Positions 1-5,112 of a stretch of 5,112 nt of DNA are shown in pieces. The notes beneath the pieces were generated by a model. That model worked only from the letters and a program-made list of their open reading frames with translations, was not told the DNA's origin and searched no databases. Numbering within the stretch: position 1 is the stretch's first letter; each line of letters begins with the position of its first letter. Position numbers and translations under genes: made by a program. Origin of the DNA: an uncultured Phycisphaerales bacterium (GTDB taxonomy: Bacteria > Planctomycetota > Phycisphaerae > WQYP01); assembly GCA_937901265.1 (NCBI GenBank), contig CALCHA010000245.1, positions 1-5,112 of the forward strand, written 5' to 3'.

Positions 1-8
1 CCATCGCC

Positions 9-1208
9 ATGCCCAAGCTTCCCTTCGTTGCCGCCGCCGCCGCGATCCTGGCCGGTTCCCTCTTCGCTCTCGCCCAGACGCCGCCCGCAACCTCCCCCAC
101 CACCAACCCCGCCGGACGTGGCCGCGGACGCGGTTTCGCCCGTCCCCCCACCACCGGCCCGGGCATGATCAAAGACGACCTCACCGGCCAGTACTACACC
201 CCGCAACGGCATTCCGATTATGCCTTCGGGGCTGACATCTCCTCCACCTTCGACCTCGAACAGCGCGGCAAATCCTTCAAGGATTTTGACGGCACCACCA
301 AGCCCGTCCTGCAGATTCTCAAGGACCATGGCTACAACTGGGTGCGCCTCCGCGTCTGCGTCGAACCGGCAAGCTTGCCCCAGACCACCGCCTACACGGT
401 CGCCGCCGCCAAGGCCGTTAAAGCCGCGGGCATGCACTGGCTGCTGGACTTCCACTACGCCAACGGCTGGGCCGACCCGCGCAACGAACCGATCCCCCGC
501 GCCTGGGCCAATCTCTCGCAGCCCGAACTCGTCGAGACCGTCTTTAACTACTCGCGCGACACCCTCGCCGCCTTCGCCAAGGCCGACGCGCTCCCCGATA
601 TGATTCAGGTCGGCAATGAAGTCTCCAACGGCTTCATGATGCCCAACGCCAAGCTCCCCGAGCACTGGGACGAATTCGCCCAGCTCGTTTACGCCGGCAT
701 CAACGGCATCGACGCCGGCCGCGGCAACCACCCCCGGCCCAAGATCATGATCCACGTTGACCATGGCGGAAACGTCGACAAAACCCGCGCCTTCTTCGAC
801 AAACTCAATTCCTATGATGTGCCCTACGACGTCATCGGCTTCTCCTTCTACCCCTGGTCCCACGGCACCCTGATGGACCTGCGCGACACCCTCGCTTTCA
901 CCGCCAACACCTATCACAAGGATGTCTACGTCGTCGAGACCGGCTACTACTACCAGCCGCACATGTTCGTCGCCACGCCCGGCCCCTTCCCCGAATCGCC
1001 CGAAGGCCAGGCGCAATGGCTCGACGCGGTCAACAAGACGGTCATGGACGCCCCCGACCATCACGGCAAGGGCGTGTTCTACTGGGAGCCCGCCGGCAAC
1101 GCCGGTTTGGCCGCGCGCGGCTACTTCACCCCGGACGGCACCCCCGAACCGATTCTCCACGCCTTCGAGCCCTACAACCGCCCCGCTCACCGCACCGATG
1201 ACCAGTGA
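9..1208 (+). CDS. Secreted glycoside hydrolase family 53 endo-beta-1,4-galactanase
   Basis: Likely cleaves beta-1,4-galactan or type I arabinogalactan side chains of pectin outside the cytoplasm. Residues 1-22 look like a signal peptide: one Lys, then an Ala/Leu-rich core ending ALA before QTPP. A Pro/Thr and Gly-Arg-rich linker follows to about residue 60, then a single TIM-barrel domain to the end. GH53 landmarks seen: GADIS near 74-78, VRLRV at 112-116, DFHYANGWADP at 147-157, VGNE at 201-204 and ETGY at 310-313. By family knowledge E204 is the acid/base and E310 the nucleophile. GVFYWEPA at 365-372 closes the barrel. No carbohydrate-binding module is seen, and 399 residues suits a one-domain enzyme. 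Two family motifs vary: the usual VRLRVW is VRLRVC, and YPFWHG is YPWSHG. The frame stays open to the left edge, so the true start may lie upstream; the n-region is short. Substrate is inferred from the family. Confidence 0.9.
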   Translation: MPKLPFVAAAAAILAGSLFALAQTPPATSPTTNPAGRGRGRGFARPPTTGPGMIKDDLTGQYYTPQRHSDYAFGADISSTFDLEQRGKSFKDFDGTTKPVLQILKDHGYNWVRLRVCVEPASLPQTTAYTVAAAKAVKAAGMHWLLDFHYANGWADPRNEPIPRAWANLSQPELVETVFNYSRDTLAAFAKADALPDMIQVGNEVSNGFMMPNAKLPEHWDEFAQLVYAGINGIDAGRGNHPRPKIMIHVDHGGNVDKTRAFFDKLNSYDVPYDVIGFSFYPWSHGTLMDLRDTLAFTANTYHKDVYVVETGYYYQPHMFVATPGPFPESPEGQAQWLDAVNKTVMDAPDHHGKGVFYWEPAGNAGLAARGYFTPDGTPEPILHAFEPYNRPAHRTDDQ

Positions 1209-1217
1209 CCGCTGCCC

Positions 1218-2306
1218 TCACGTATTGAAGAGGAAGTGGGCGATGTCGCCATCCTGCATCACGTAGGTCTTGCCCTCCGCCCGCATCTTGCCCGCGGCCT
1301 TGATCGCCGCCTCCGTTTTGTGCTCCATCAGGTCCCGGATGTTGTAAATCTCCGCCCGGATGAAACCCTTTTCGAAATCCGTGTGGATTACCCCGGCGGC
1401 CTGCGGACCGGTCGCCCCGACGGGGATCGTCCAGGCGCGAATTTCCTTCGGACCCGCTGTGAAATAGCTCTGCAGCCCCAGCAGTTTGTACGCCTCGCGC
1501 GCCAGCGTGCTCAGCGCCGGCTCGGTCATGCCATAGTCCCCCAGCATCGCCGCACGATCCTCCTCCGGCAGCTCCGCCAGTTCCGCCTCCAGCTTGCCGC
1601 ACACCGGTACCACGGCGCCCTGCTCGGCCTGAGCACGCTCACGCACCCGCTGCACCAGCGGCCCCGTGCCGTGCGGATCGCTTTCGTCCACGTTCGCCAC
1701 GTACAGCACCTTCTTCGAGGTCATCAGCCCCAGCGGCTTGATCAACTTGATTTCCTCGGCCTTGAGCCCCATGCCGCGGACGGGGATCCCCTTGCCGAGG
1801 TTGGCGATGATCGCATCAATGATGGGGACCGTCGCAAGCGCTTCCTTGTCGCCGGCGCGGGCCAGCTTGCGCTGCTTGTCGACCGACTTCTCGACCGTCT
1901 CGAGGTCCGCGAAAATCAGCTCCGTATCCACCGTTTCGATGTCGCGGATCGGATCCACGCTCCCCTCCACATGCGTGATGTCGCCCCCCTCAAAGCAGCG
2001 GACGACATGCAGCACGGCATCCACTTCGCGGATGTGCGAGAGAAACTTGTTGCCCAGCCCTTCGCCCTTGGATGCCCCGCGCACAATGCCGGCGATATCG
2101 ACAATCCGCAGCAGGGCCGGGATCAGCTTCTCGGTGGGAATGTGCGTGCGAATCTGCCCGAGGCGATCATCGGGCACCGCGACGACGCCCACGTTGGGCT
2201 CGATGGTCGCAAACGGGTAATTCGCCGCCAGGGCGCCGGCATTCGTAAGTGCATTGAAAATGGTGGATTTACCGACATTGGGCAGACCAACGATACCGAC
2301 TTCCAT
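1218..2306 (-). CDS. ychF: Redox-responsive ATPase YchF (OLA1 family)
   Basis: Cytoplasmic P-loop ATPase of the Obg/TRAFAC class. By family knowledge it binds the ribosome and dampens the oxidative stress response. Length (362 residues) and architecture match the family. G1 GLPNVGKST is at 7-15, the switch I segment [10 protein letters not shown] at 29-38, and the G3 region [17 protein letters not shown] at 70-86. A helical insertion lies around 125-190. The G4 position reads NVDE (205-208) instead of NKxD, the hallmark of ATP preference in this family. The C-terminal TGS domain (about 280-361) holds [13 protein letters not shown] and [15 protein letters not shown], ending in FLFNT. The switch I Cys seen in E. 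coli YchF is Ala33 here. The ATG is backed by GGAG (2313-2316, minus-strand sense) 6 bases upstream. Its 3' end converges on the galactanase gene. The pth neighbour common elsewhere is not visible. Confidence 0.97.
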   Translation of the reverse strand: MEVGIVGLPNVGKSTIFNALTNAGALAANYPFATIEPNVGVVAVPDDRLGQIRTHIPTEKLIPALLRIVDIAGIVRGASKGEGLGNKFLSHIREVDAVLHVVRCFEGGDITHVEGSVDPIRDIETVDTELIFADLETVEKSVDKQRKLARAGDKEALATVPIIDAIIANLGKGIPVRGMGLKAEEIKLIKPLGLMTSKKVLYVANVDESDPHGTGPLVQRVRERAQAEQGAVVPVCGKLEAELAELPEEDRAAMLGDYGMTEPALSTLAREAYKLLGLQSYFTAGPKEIRAWTIPVGATGPQAAGVIHTDFEKGFIRAEIYNIRDLMEHKTEAAIKAAGKMRAEGKTYVMQDGDIAHFLFNT

Positions 2307-2312
2307 GAGGGG

Positions 2313-2316
2313 CTCC
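2313..2316 (-). promoter_or_regulatory. Ribosome binding site of ychF
   Basis: On the minus strand GGAG sits 6 bases before the ATG at 2306, an ordinary Shine-Dalgarno spacing. It supports that ATG as the start of ychF. Confidence 0.7.
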
Positions 2317-2474
2317 GAGGCGACACCAGGACCAATGGACCATGGAAAATGGCCCGAGAAACGATAAATTCTACGTCATTTTGCGATGGGGAAAAAGCCT
2401 CGCCGTTCCTTCTCCTCACGCCATCCGCCGTTGGGCCTGAACCGGTGGCCGCCCCGGGCGGAAGACGATAGGAT

Positions 2475-2491
2475 GCGGACATGGTGTCCGC
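2475..2491. repeat. Perfect 7-bp inverted repeat with additional half-sites downstream
   Basis: GCGGACA and TGTCCGC are exact reverse complements separated by TGG. The half-site TGTCCG recurs in direct orientation at 2501-2506 (within TGTCCGACA, itself a small inverted repeat), and a variant CGTCCG lies at 2515-2520. The cluster is about 80-120 bases before the isocitrate dehydrogenase start. It could be an operator for a dimeric regulator, or an RNA hairpin if transcription starts upstream of it. The regulator is unknown. Confidence 0.45.
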
Positions 2492-2564
2492 TTTCAGGAA
2501 TGTCCGACAACGGGCGTCCGTTTCGGCAACAGTGATCCTCTCGTTCCCCCGGGGTAAAAATCAC

Positions 2565-2580
2565 CGCCCGAAAATGGGCG
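2565..2580 (+). other. Small hairpin just before the dehydrogenase ribosome binding site
   Basis: CGCCC (2565-2569) and GGGCG (2576-2580) can pair around the loop GAAAAT. The stem ends 4 bases before the GGAG at 2585-2588. No T-tract follows, so it is not a terminator. With only 5 base pairs it may be chance; if formed in the mRNA leader it would sit next to the ribosome landing site. Confidence 0.3.
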
Positions 2581-2584
2581 CATT

Positions 2585-2588
2585 GGAG
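2585..2588 (+). promoter_or_regulatory. Ribosome binding site of isocitrate dehydrogenase
   Basis: GGAG lies 8 bases before the ATG at 2597 and supports this start, which also places the conserved IPGDGIGPE motif at the family's usual distance from the N-terminus. Confidence 0.7.
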
Positions 2589-2596
2589 CCACGCTT

Positions 2597-3625
2597 ATGC
2601 ACACGGTCGTTCTCATTCCCGGCGATGGCATCGGACCCGAGGTCGCTCATGCGGCCCAGCGCGTCATCAATTCCACCGGCCTCGACATTCGATGGGTCGA
2701 GATGCCCGCCGGTGAGGCCGCCATCGCCACCGATGGCGACACCCTTCCTGAGAAAACCCTCGACGCCATCCGCACCCACAAGGTCGGTCTCAAGGGGCCC
2801 GTGGGCACGCCCATCGGCAAGGGCTTCCGCAGCGTCAACGTCACCCTCCGGAAGAAGCTCGATCTCTACGCCGCCGTCCGTCCTGTGCGCAACATGCCCA
2901 ACGTCAAGACCCGTTACGACAACGTCGACATCGTCATCTTCCGCGAGAACACCGAAGGCCTCTACTCCGGCATTGAAAATGAAATCACCGCCGGCGTCGT
3001 CACCAGCATGAAAGTCTGCACCGAAAAGGCCTGCGAACGCATCGCCCGCGCCGCCTTCCGCTACGCCAAGGCCCGCGGCCGCAAGAAGGTCACGGTGTTC
3101 CACAAGGCCAACATCATGAAGCTCACCGACGGCATGTTCATCCGCGTCGCCAAAAAGGTGCACGACGAAGAGCATCCCACCATCGCCTACGAAGAGCTCA
3201 TCATCGACAATGGCTGCATGCAGCTCGTCAAAGACCCCACGCGCTACGACGTGCTCCTCATGGAAAACCTCTATGGCGATTTGATGTCCGACCTCTGCGC
3301 AGGCCTCGTGGGCGGCCTGGGCGTCGTGCCCGGGGCCAATATCGGCGACAACGCCGCCGTCTTCGAAGCCGTCCATGGGACCGCCCCCGACATCGCAGGC
3401 AAGAACCTCGCCAATCCCCTCGCCTGCATCATGTCCGGCGTGATGATGCTCAACCACATGGCCGACACCACCGGCGACGAAGCCTGCCGCGCCGCCGCCG
3501 CCAAGATCAAACACGCCTACGATGCCGTCCTCACCGAGGGCACCACCCTCACCCGCGATCTCGGCGGCACCGCCGGCGGCAAGGAATTCACCGACGCCAT
3601 GGTGCGAGAAATTCAGAAAAGCTAA
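2597..3625 (+). CDS. NAD-type isocitrate dehydrogenase (isocitrate/isopropylmalate dehydrogenase family)
   Basis: Predicted to oxidise isocitrate to 2-oxoglutarate and CO2 in the TCA cycle, in the cytoplasm. At 342 residues it is a full-length, short NAD-IDH-like enzyme. Motifs seen: IPGDGIGPE (7-15); the substrate loop from S79 with N81, R85 and LDLYAAVRP (88-96); R116 and ENTEGLYSG (117-125) with catalytic Tyr123; HKANIMKLTDG (169-179) with Lys170; and metal-binding Asp204, Asp228 and Asp232. Ser79 plus Asn81 and the GLYSGIEN stretch favour isocitrate over 3-isopropylmalate. HGTAPDIAGKN (260-270) has Asp265-Ile266 where NADP enzymes have Lys-Tyr, so NAD is the expected cofactor. Homoisocitrate or another beta-decarboxylating dehydrogenase activity is less likely but not excluded. 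It is not in an operon with other TCA genes here; it is divergent from ychF and convergent with the ExeA-like gene. The start is supported by GGAG. Confidence 0.93.
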   Translation: MHTVVLIPGDGIGPEVAHAAQRVINSTGLDIRWVEMPAGEAAIATDGDTLPEKTLDAIRTHKVGLKGPVGTPIGKGFRSVNVTLRKKLDLYAAVRPVRNMPNVKTRYDNVDIVIFRENTEGLYSGIENEITAGVVTSMKVCTEKACERIARAAFRYAKARGRKKVTVFHKANIMKLTDGMFIRVAKKVHDEEHPTIAYEELIIDNGCMQLVKDPTRYDVLLMENLYGDLMSDLCAGLVGGLGVVPGANIGDNAAVFEAVHGTAPDIAGKNLANPLACIMSGVMMLNHMADTTGDEACRAAAAKIKHAYDAVLTEGTTLTRDLGGTAGGKEFTDAMVREIQKS

Positions 3626-3649
3626 CCCCGCCCCCCCCTCACCCGCCCC
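3626..3649 (-). other. G-quadruplex-forming motif between convergent genes
   Basis: Read on the minus strand, the tract is four G-runs of 4, 3, 8 and 4 joined by loops of C, TGA and C. This satisfies the usual G3+N1-7 rule with very short loops. It begins directly after the TAA of the isocitrate dehydrogenase and ends 9 bases from the stop codon of the minus-strand frame at 3659. No classical hairpin-plus-T terminator was found here. Folding is a prediction only. Confidence 0.5.
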
Positions 3650-3658
3650 TGCCGCCGA

Positions 3659-3958
3659 TCACATCCCGAAGAGGTGCTGCGCCGGGATCACCATCGCGAT
3701 CGACGAAGTCCGCAGCGGGCCGGTCGGCCGCGCGGGCTCCTGCGCGATCGCCGCCACGGCCTCCCTCCGCACGTCAGCATCTTCCGGCTCGTCCACCACC
3801 TGCTCCACCCCCCCATCGGGTCCCGGCACCACCCCCGCCGCTATCGCCGCGCTCCCCTGCTCCTGCGTCGGCTCCGACTCCAGCTCCGACCCCAGCTCCG
3901 GCTTCAGCACCGCCGGCACGCCGCTCGCCCCCTCCTCCGCCCGCTCCTCCACCGTCAC
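3659..3958 (-). CDS. Acidic low-complexity reading frame: separate small gene or frameshifted tail of the ExeA-like ATPase
   Basis: 99 codons from a GTG that overlaps the ExeA-like stop as GTGA, the usual geometry of translational coupling. GGAGGAA (3968-3974, minus-strand sense) lies about 9 bases upstream. The product is rich in Glu, Ala, Pro, Gly and Val, acidic in its first two thirds, with no recognised domain, signal peptide or membrane helix; it looks disordered until a short hydrophobic C-terminus ending in HLFGM. Counting by hand, GC at codon positions 1, 2 and 3 is about 81, 50 and 93 percent, the pattern expected of a real gene in a GC-rich genome, on this strand and frame. The same frame is open further upstream to a TAA at 4037-4039, abutting a nine-A run. 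It may therefore be the C-terminal tail of the ATPase reached by a -1 shift. I recognise no homologue. Confidence 0.6.
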   Translation of the reverse strand: MTVEERAEEGASGVPAVLKPELGSELESEPTQEQGSAAIAAGVVPGPDGGVEQVVDEPEDADVRREAVAAIAQEPARPTGPLRTSSIAMVIPAQHLFGM

Positions 3959-4974
3959 GTCGCCGTATTCCTCCCCGGTGTCCCTAAATGCGGAAACGGT
4001 ATCGGCGCCGGCGGCGGCGTCATCGGTACTTTTTTTTTATCCGCTTCCTCCGCCACCTGCGAAAAGCCCGGCGGCGGAACCGTGCGCCGCGCCGGCGAAA
4101 CCGACCGCGACCCGGGCATGCTCACCCCGCCCACCGGTGCCTGCGTCGGCGAGTGCTGCCGCGGAACCAGGTGCATCGAGTGCTTCAGCACTTTGTCGAT
4201 CAGCAACTCATCGATGGTCGTCGTCCCCGCCGTGAACCCATAAAGCAAAGCGTTGTCGCAAAGCCCATTGATGATGCGCGGGGTGCCGCGCGAAAAACGC
4301 GCGACTTTCGCGATGGCCTCCGGTGTGAAACGAGCCGTGTGCTCCGCCCCCGCGATCTTCATGCGGTGATAAATGTACGCCGTGATCTCCTCCAGCGTCA
4401 GCGGCTCGAGGTGATACGACAGGGCGATCCGCTGCCGCAGCTGCTCCAGGTGCGGCTGAGAAACCTTGTCGCGCAACTCCGGCTGTCCGACGATCACGAT
4501 CTGCAGCAGCTTTTCGCTCGACGTCTCGAGGTTCGAGAGCATCCGCAACTCTTCCAGCACCTTGTCCGAAAGGTTCTGCGCCTCGTCGATGATCACCACC
4601 ACCAGCCGATCTTCAGCCAGTTGCTGGATCAAAAAACTGTTCAACGCCAGCAGCATGGCCGCCTTGTCCGCCTCGCCGGACACCTGCACGCCGAATTCAT
4701 CGCAGATCAGACGAATCAGCTGGGAGGAGTTCAGGTGGGTGTTGCGCACGAGGGCAATCTGGGCATGATCTTCGATGTGCTTGAGCAGCAGGTGCGTCAC
4801 CAGCGTTTTGCCCGACCCGATTTCCCCGGAAAGCAGCACGAACCCGCGCCGCTGCTCCACCGCGTAAATCAGGTTGGCCAGCGCCTCATTGTGCCGCGGC
4901 GTCTCATAAAAGAACCGCGGATCGGGCGTGTTACGGAAGGGCAGGTGCTGAAAATTGTAATGCTGCAGGTACAT
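3955..4974 (-). CDS. ExeA/GspA-like AAA ATPase (orphan)
   Basis: AAA ATPase of the family that includes ExeA/GspA and MshM, which help assemble secretion or pilus machinery; related proteins accompany exosortase/exopolysaccharide clusters. The start at 4974 gives the family-typical beginning MYLQHYNFQHLPF...TPDPRFFY and has AGGA (4981-4984) 6 bases upstream. An ATG at 5010 adds 12 atypical residues without a ribosome site. In the 339-residue numbering, Walker A GEIGSGKT is 50-57, Walker B VVVIIDEAQN 125-134 (D130, E131), sensor 1 IVGQPELRD 161-169, the candidate arginine finger lies in LRQRIALSYHL 179-189, and SRGTPRIIN (228-236) is the sensor 2 region. After about residue 270 a Pro/Ser/Arg-rich tail begins and ends soon after three Lys codons made of nine A. 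A shift there would extend the protein to about 438 residues. No secretion, pilus or transposase gene lies nearby, so its partner is unknown. Confidence 0.85.
   Translation of the reverse strand: MYLQHYNFQHLPFRNTPDPRFFYETPRHNEALANLIYAVEQRRGFVLLSGEIGSGKTLVTHLLLKHIEDHAQIALVRNTHLNSSQLIRLICDEFGVQVSGEADKAAMLLALNSFLIQQLAEDRLVVVIIDEAQNLSDKVLEELRMLSNLETSSEKLLQIVIVGQPELRDKVSQPHLEQLRQRIALSYHLEPLTLEEITAYIYHRMKIAGAEHTARFTPEAIAKVARFSRGTPRIINGLCDNALLYGFTAGTTTIDELLIDKVLKHSMHLVPRQHSPTQAPVGGVSMPGSRSVSPARRTVPPPGFSQVAEEADKKKVPMTPPPAPIPFPHLGTPGRNTAT
4030..4051 (-). other. Nine-A slippery run with upstream Shine-Dalgarno-like element in the ExeA-like gene
   Basis: On the minus strand GGAGGAA (4045-4051) is followed 6 bases later by nine A (4038 to 4030), read in frame as GAT AAA AAA AAA GTA. 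This contains an A AAA AAA heptamer permissive for -1 slippage. Re-reading one A joins the ATPase to the long open frame ending at 3659. An upstream Shine-Dalgarno-like sequence is a known stimulator of -1 frameshifting, as in dnaX; a downstream stem is not convincing (only CGCC/GGCG pairs). An assembly or sequencing miscount of a homopolymer would produce the same picture. Confidence 0.5.
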
Positions 4975-4980
4975 GCATCG

Positions 4981-4984
4981 TCCT
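4981..4984 (-). promoter_or_regulatory. Ribosome binding site deciding the ExeA-like start
   Basis: AGGA on the minus strand stands 6 bases before the ATG at 4974. The alternative ATG at 5010 is preceded by CCAGCCGCGT, with no such element, so 4974 is preferred. Confidence 0.6.
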
Positions 4985-5112
4985 GTTGCGCGAAACCATC
5001 CTCCCATCATACGCGGCTGGCGACGAAAAAGATGCGTTGGCCGGCGCAGGATGCCTCTCGCGGCCCCCCTGCCCCTTATCGGCAGAAAACCCCGCCAGTC
5101 TCGTAAAAACCC
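4985..5112. other. Upstream region of the ExeA-like gene, no gene seen
   Basis: This edge region should contain the promoter of the minus-strand ATPase gene. It holds a possible 5-bp hairpin, CTGCC (5069-5073) with GGCAG (5081-5085). No convincing -35/-10 pair was found on either strand, and the long plus-strand frame that crosses it is antisense to the ATPase. Confidence 0.4.

Larger units (their letters stand above)
2307..2596. other. Divergent intergenic region between ychF and isocitrate dehydrogenase
   Basis: This 290-base stretch should carry both promoters. An AT-richer island at about 2345-2400 lies on the ychF side; TAGAAT on the minus strand (2368-2373) is a possible -10 box, about 60 bases before the ychF start, but no good -35 box was found. 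On the dehydrogenase side TAAAAAT (2555-2561) is a weak -10 candidate. The middle holds a perfect palindrome-like CCGCCC/GGGCGG pair (2449-2461) and an inverted repeat with extra half-sites (2475-2520). Short frames that cross it do not resemble proteins. No tRNA or known riboswitch was recognised. Confidence 0.6.

Noticed and set aside
1126..1602. Minus-strand Gly-rich 158-codon frame
   Set aside because: Out-of-frame shadow at the 3' end of ychF with a low-complexity Gly/Asp/Arg translation.
1236..2471. Long plus-strand frame of 411 codons across the ychF region
   Set aside because: Antisense mirror of ychF, an unmistakable protein on the other strand. Its His/Arg/Leu-rich translation has no family features, and it comes from the GC-rich codon pattern.
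2123..2482. Minus-strand 119-codon frame covering part of the divergent intergenic region
   Set aside because: It overlaps the start of ychF in another frame, and its translation looks non-coding.
2561..3514. Minus-strand frame of 317 codons opposite the dehydrogenase
   Set aside because: Gly/Val/Asp-rich antisense shadow of a well-supported gene, with no motif of its own.
3522..4235. Plus-strand Pro/Ser/Ala-rich frame of 237 codons running past the dehydrogenase stop
   Set aside because: It overlaps the dehydrogenase in another frame and mirrors the minus-strand tail frame. Over 3662-3958 its second codon position would be about 81 percent GC, unlike a real gene, while the minus-strand reading is normal.
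5069..5085. Hairpin CTGCC/GGCAG considered as a terminator upstream of the ExeA-like gene
   Set aside because: Only 5 base pairs, and no T-tract follows on either strand.
3988..5106. Plus-strand frame of 372 codons opposite the ExeA-like gene
   Set aside because: Arg-rich antisense shadow. The minus strand carries intact Walker A and B motifs.

Overview
This GC-rich window carries four clear protein genes and one probable small or frameshifted reading frame. Codon third positions are dominated by G and C. The gene content (secreted galactanase, YchF, NAD-type isocitrate dehydrogenase, orphan ExeA-like ATPase) and the protein style would fit a Planctomycetota bacterium, perhaps of the Phycisphaerae type. 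That placement is inference, with low to moderate confidence, because no rRNA or clade-specific marker is present.

Layout. 9-1208 (+) encodes a secreted GH53 endo-galactanase. It converges on ychF (1218-2306, -), a universally conserved ribosome-associated ATPase, with only 9 bases between the stop codons. A 290-base divergent intergenic region (2307-2596) separates ychF from an NAD-type isocitrate dehydrogenase (2597-3625, +) and holds a perfect 7-bp inverted repeat plus further copies of its half-site. Downstream, a C-rich tract that reads as a G-quadruplex motif on the minus strand (3626-3649) starts directly after the dehydrogenase stop. It precedes the convergently read end of an ExeA/GspA-like AAA ATPase locus (minus strand, start at 4974).

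The most interesting part is the 3' end of the ExeA-like gene. The AAA domain is intact, but the frame ends soon after a run of nine A (4038 to 4030, minus strand). The -1 frame after this run stays open to 3659 and shows strong coding periodicity. It would give an acidic, disordered-looking tail and a protein of about 438 residues. A GGAGGAA sequence lies 6 bases upstream of the A run. Programmed frameshifting or slippage, a homopolymer sequencing error, and a separate GTG-started gene overlapping the exeA-like stop by 4 bases (GTGA) are all possible.

The genes do not form one pathway. They look like independently transcribed housekeeping and carbon-use genes, and no defence system, mobile element, CRISPR array or RNA gene is visible.
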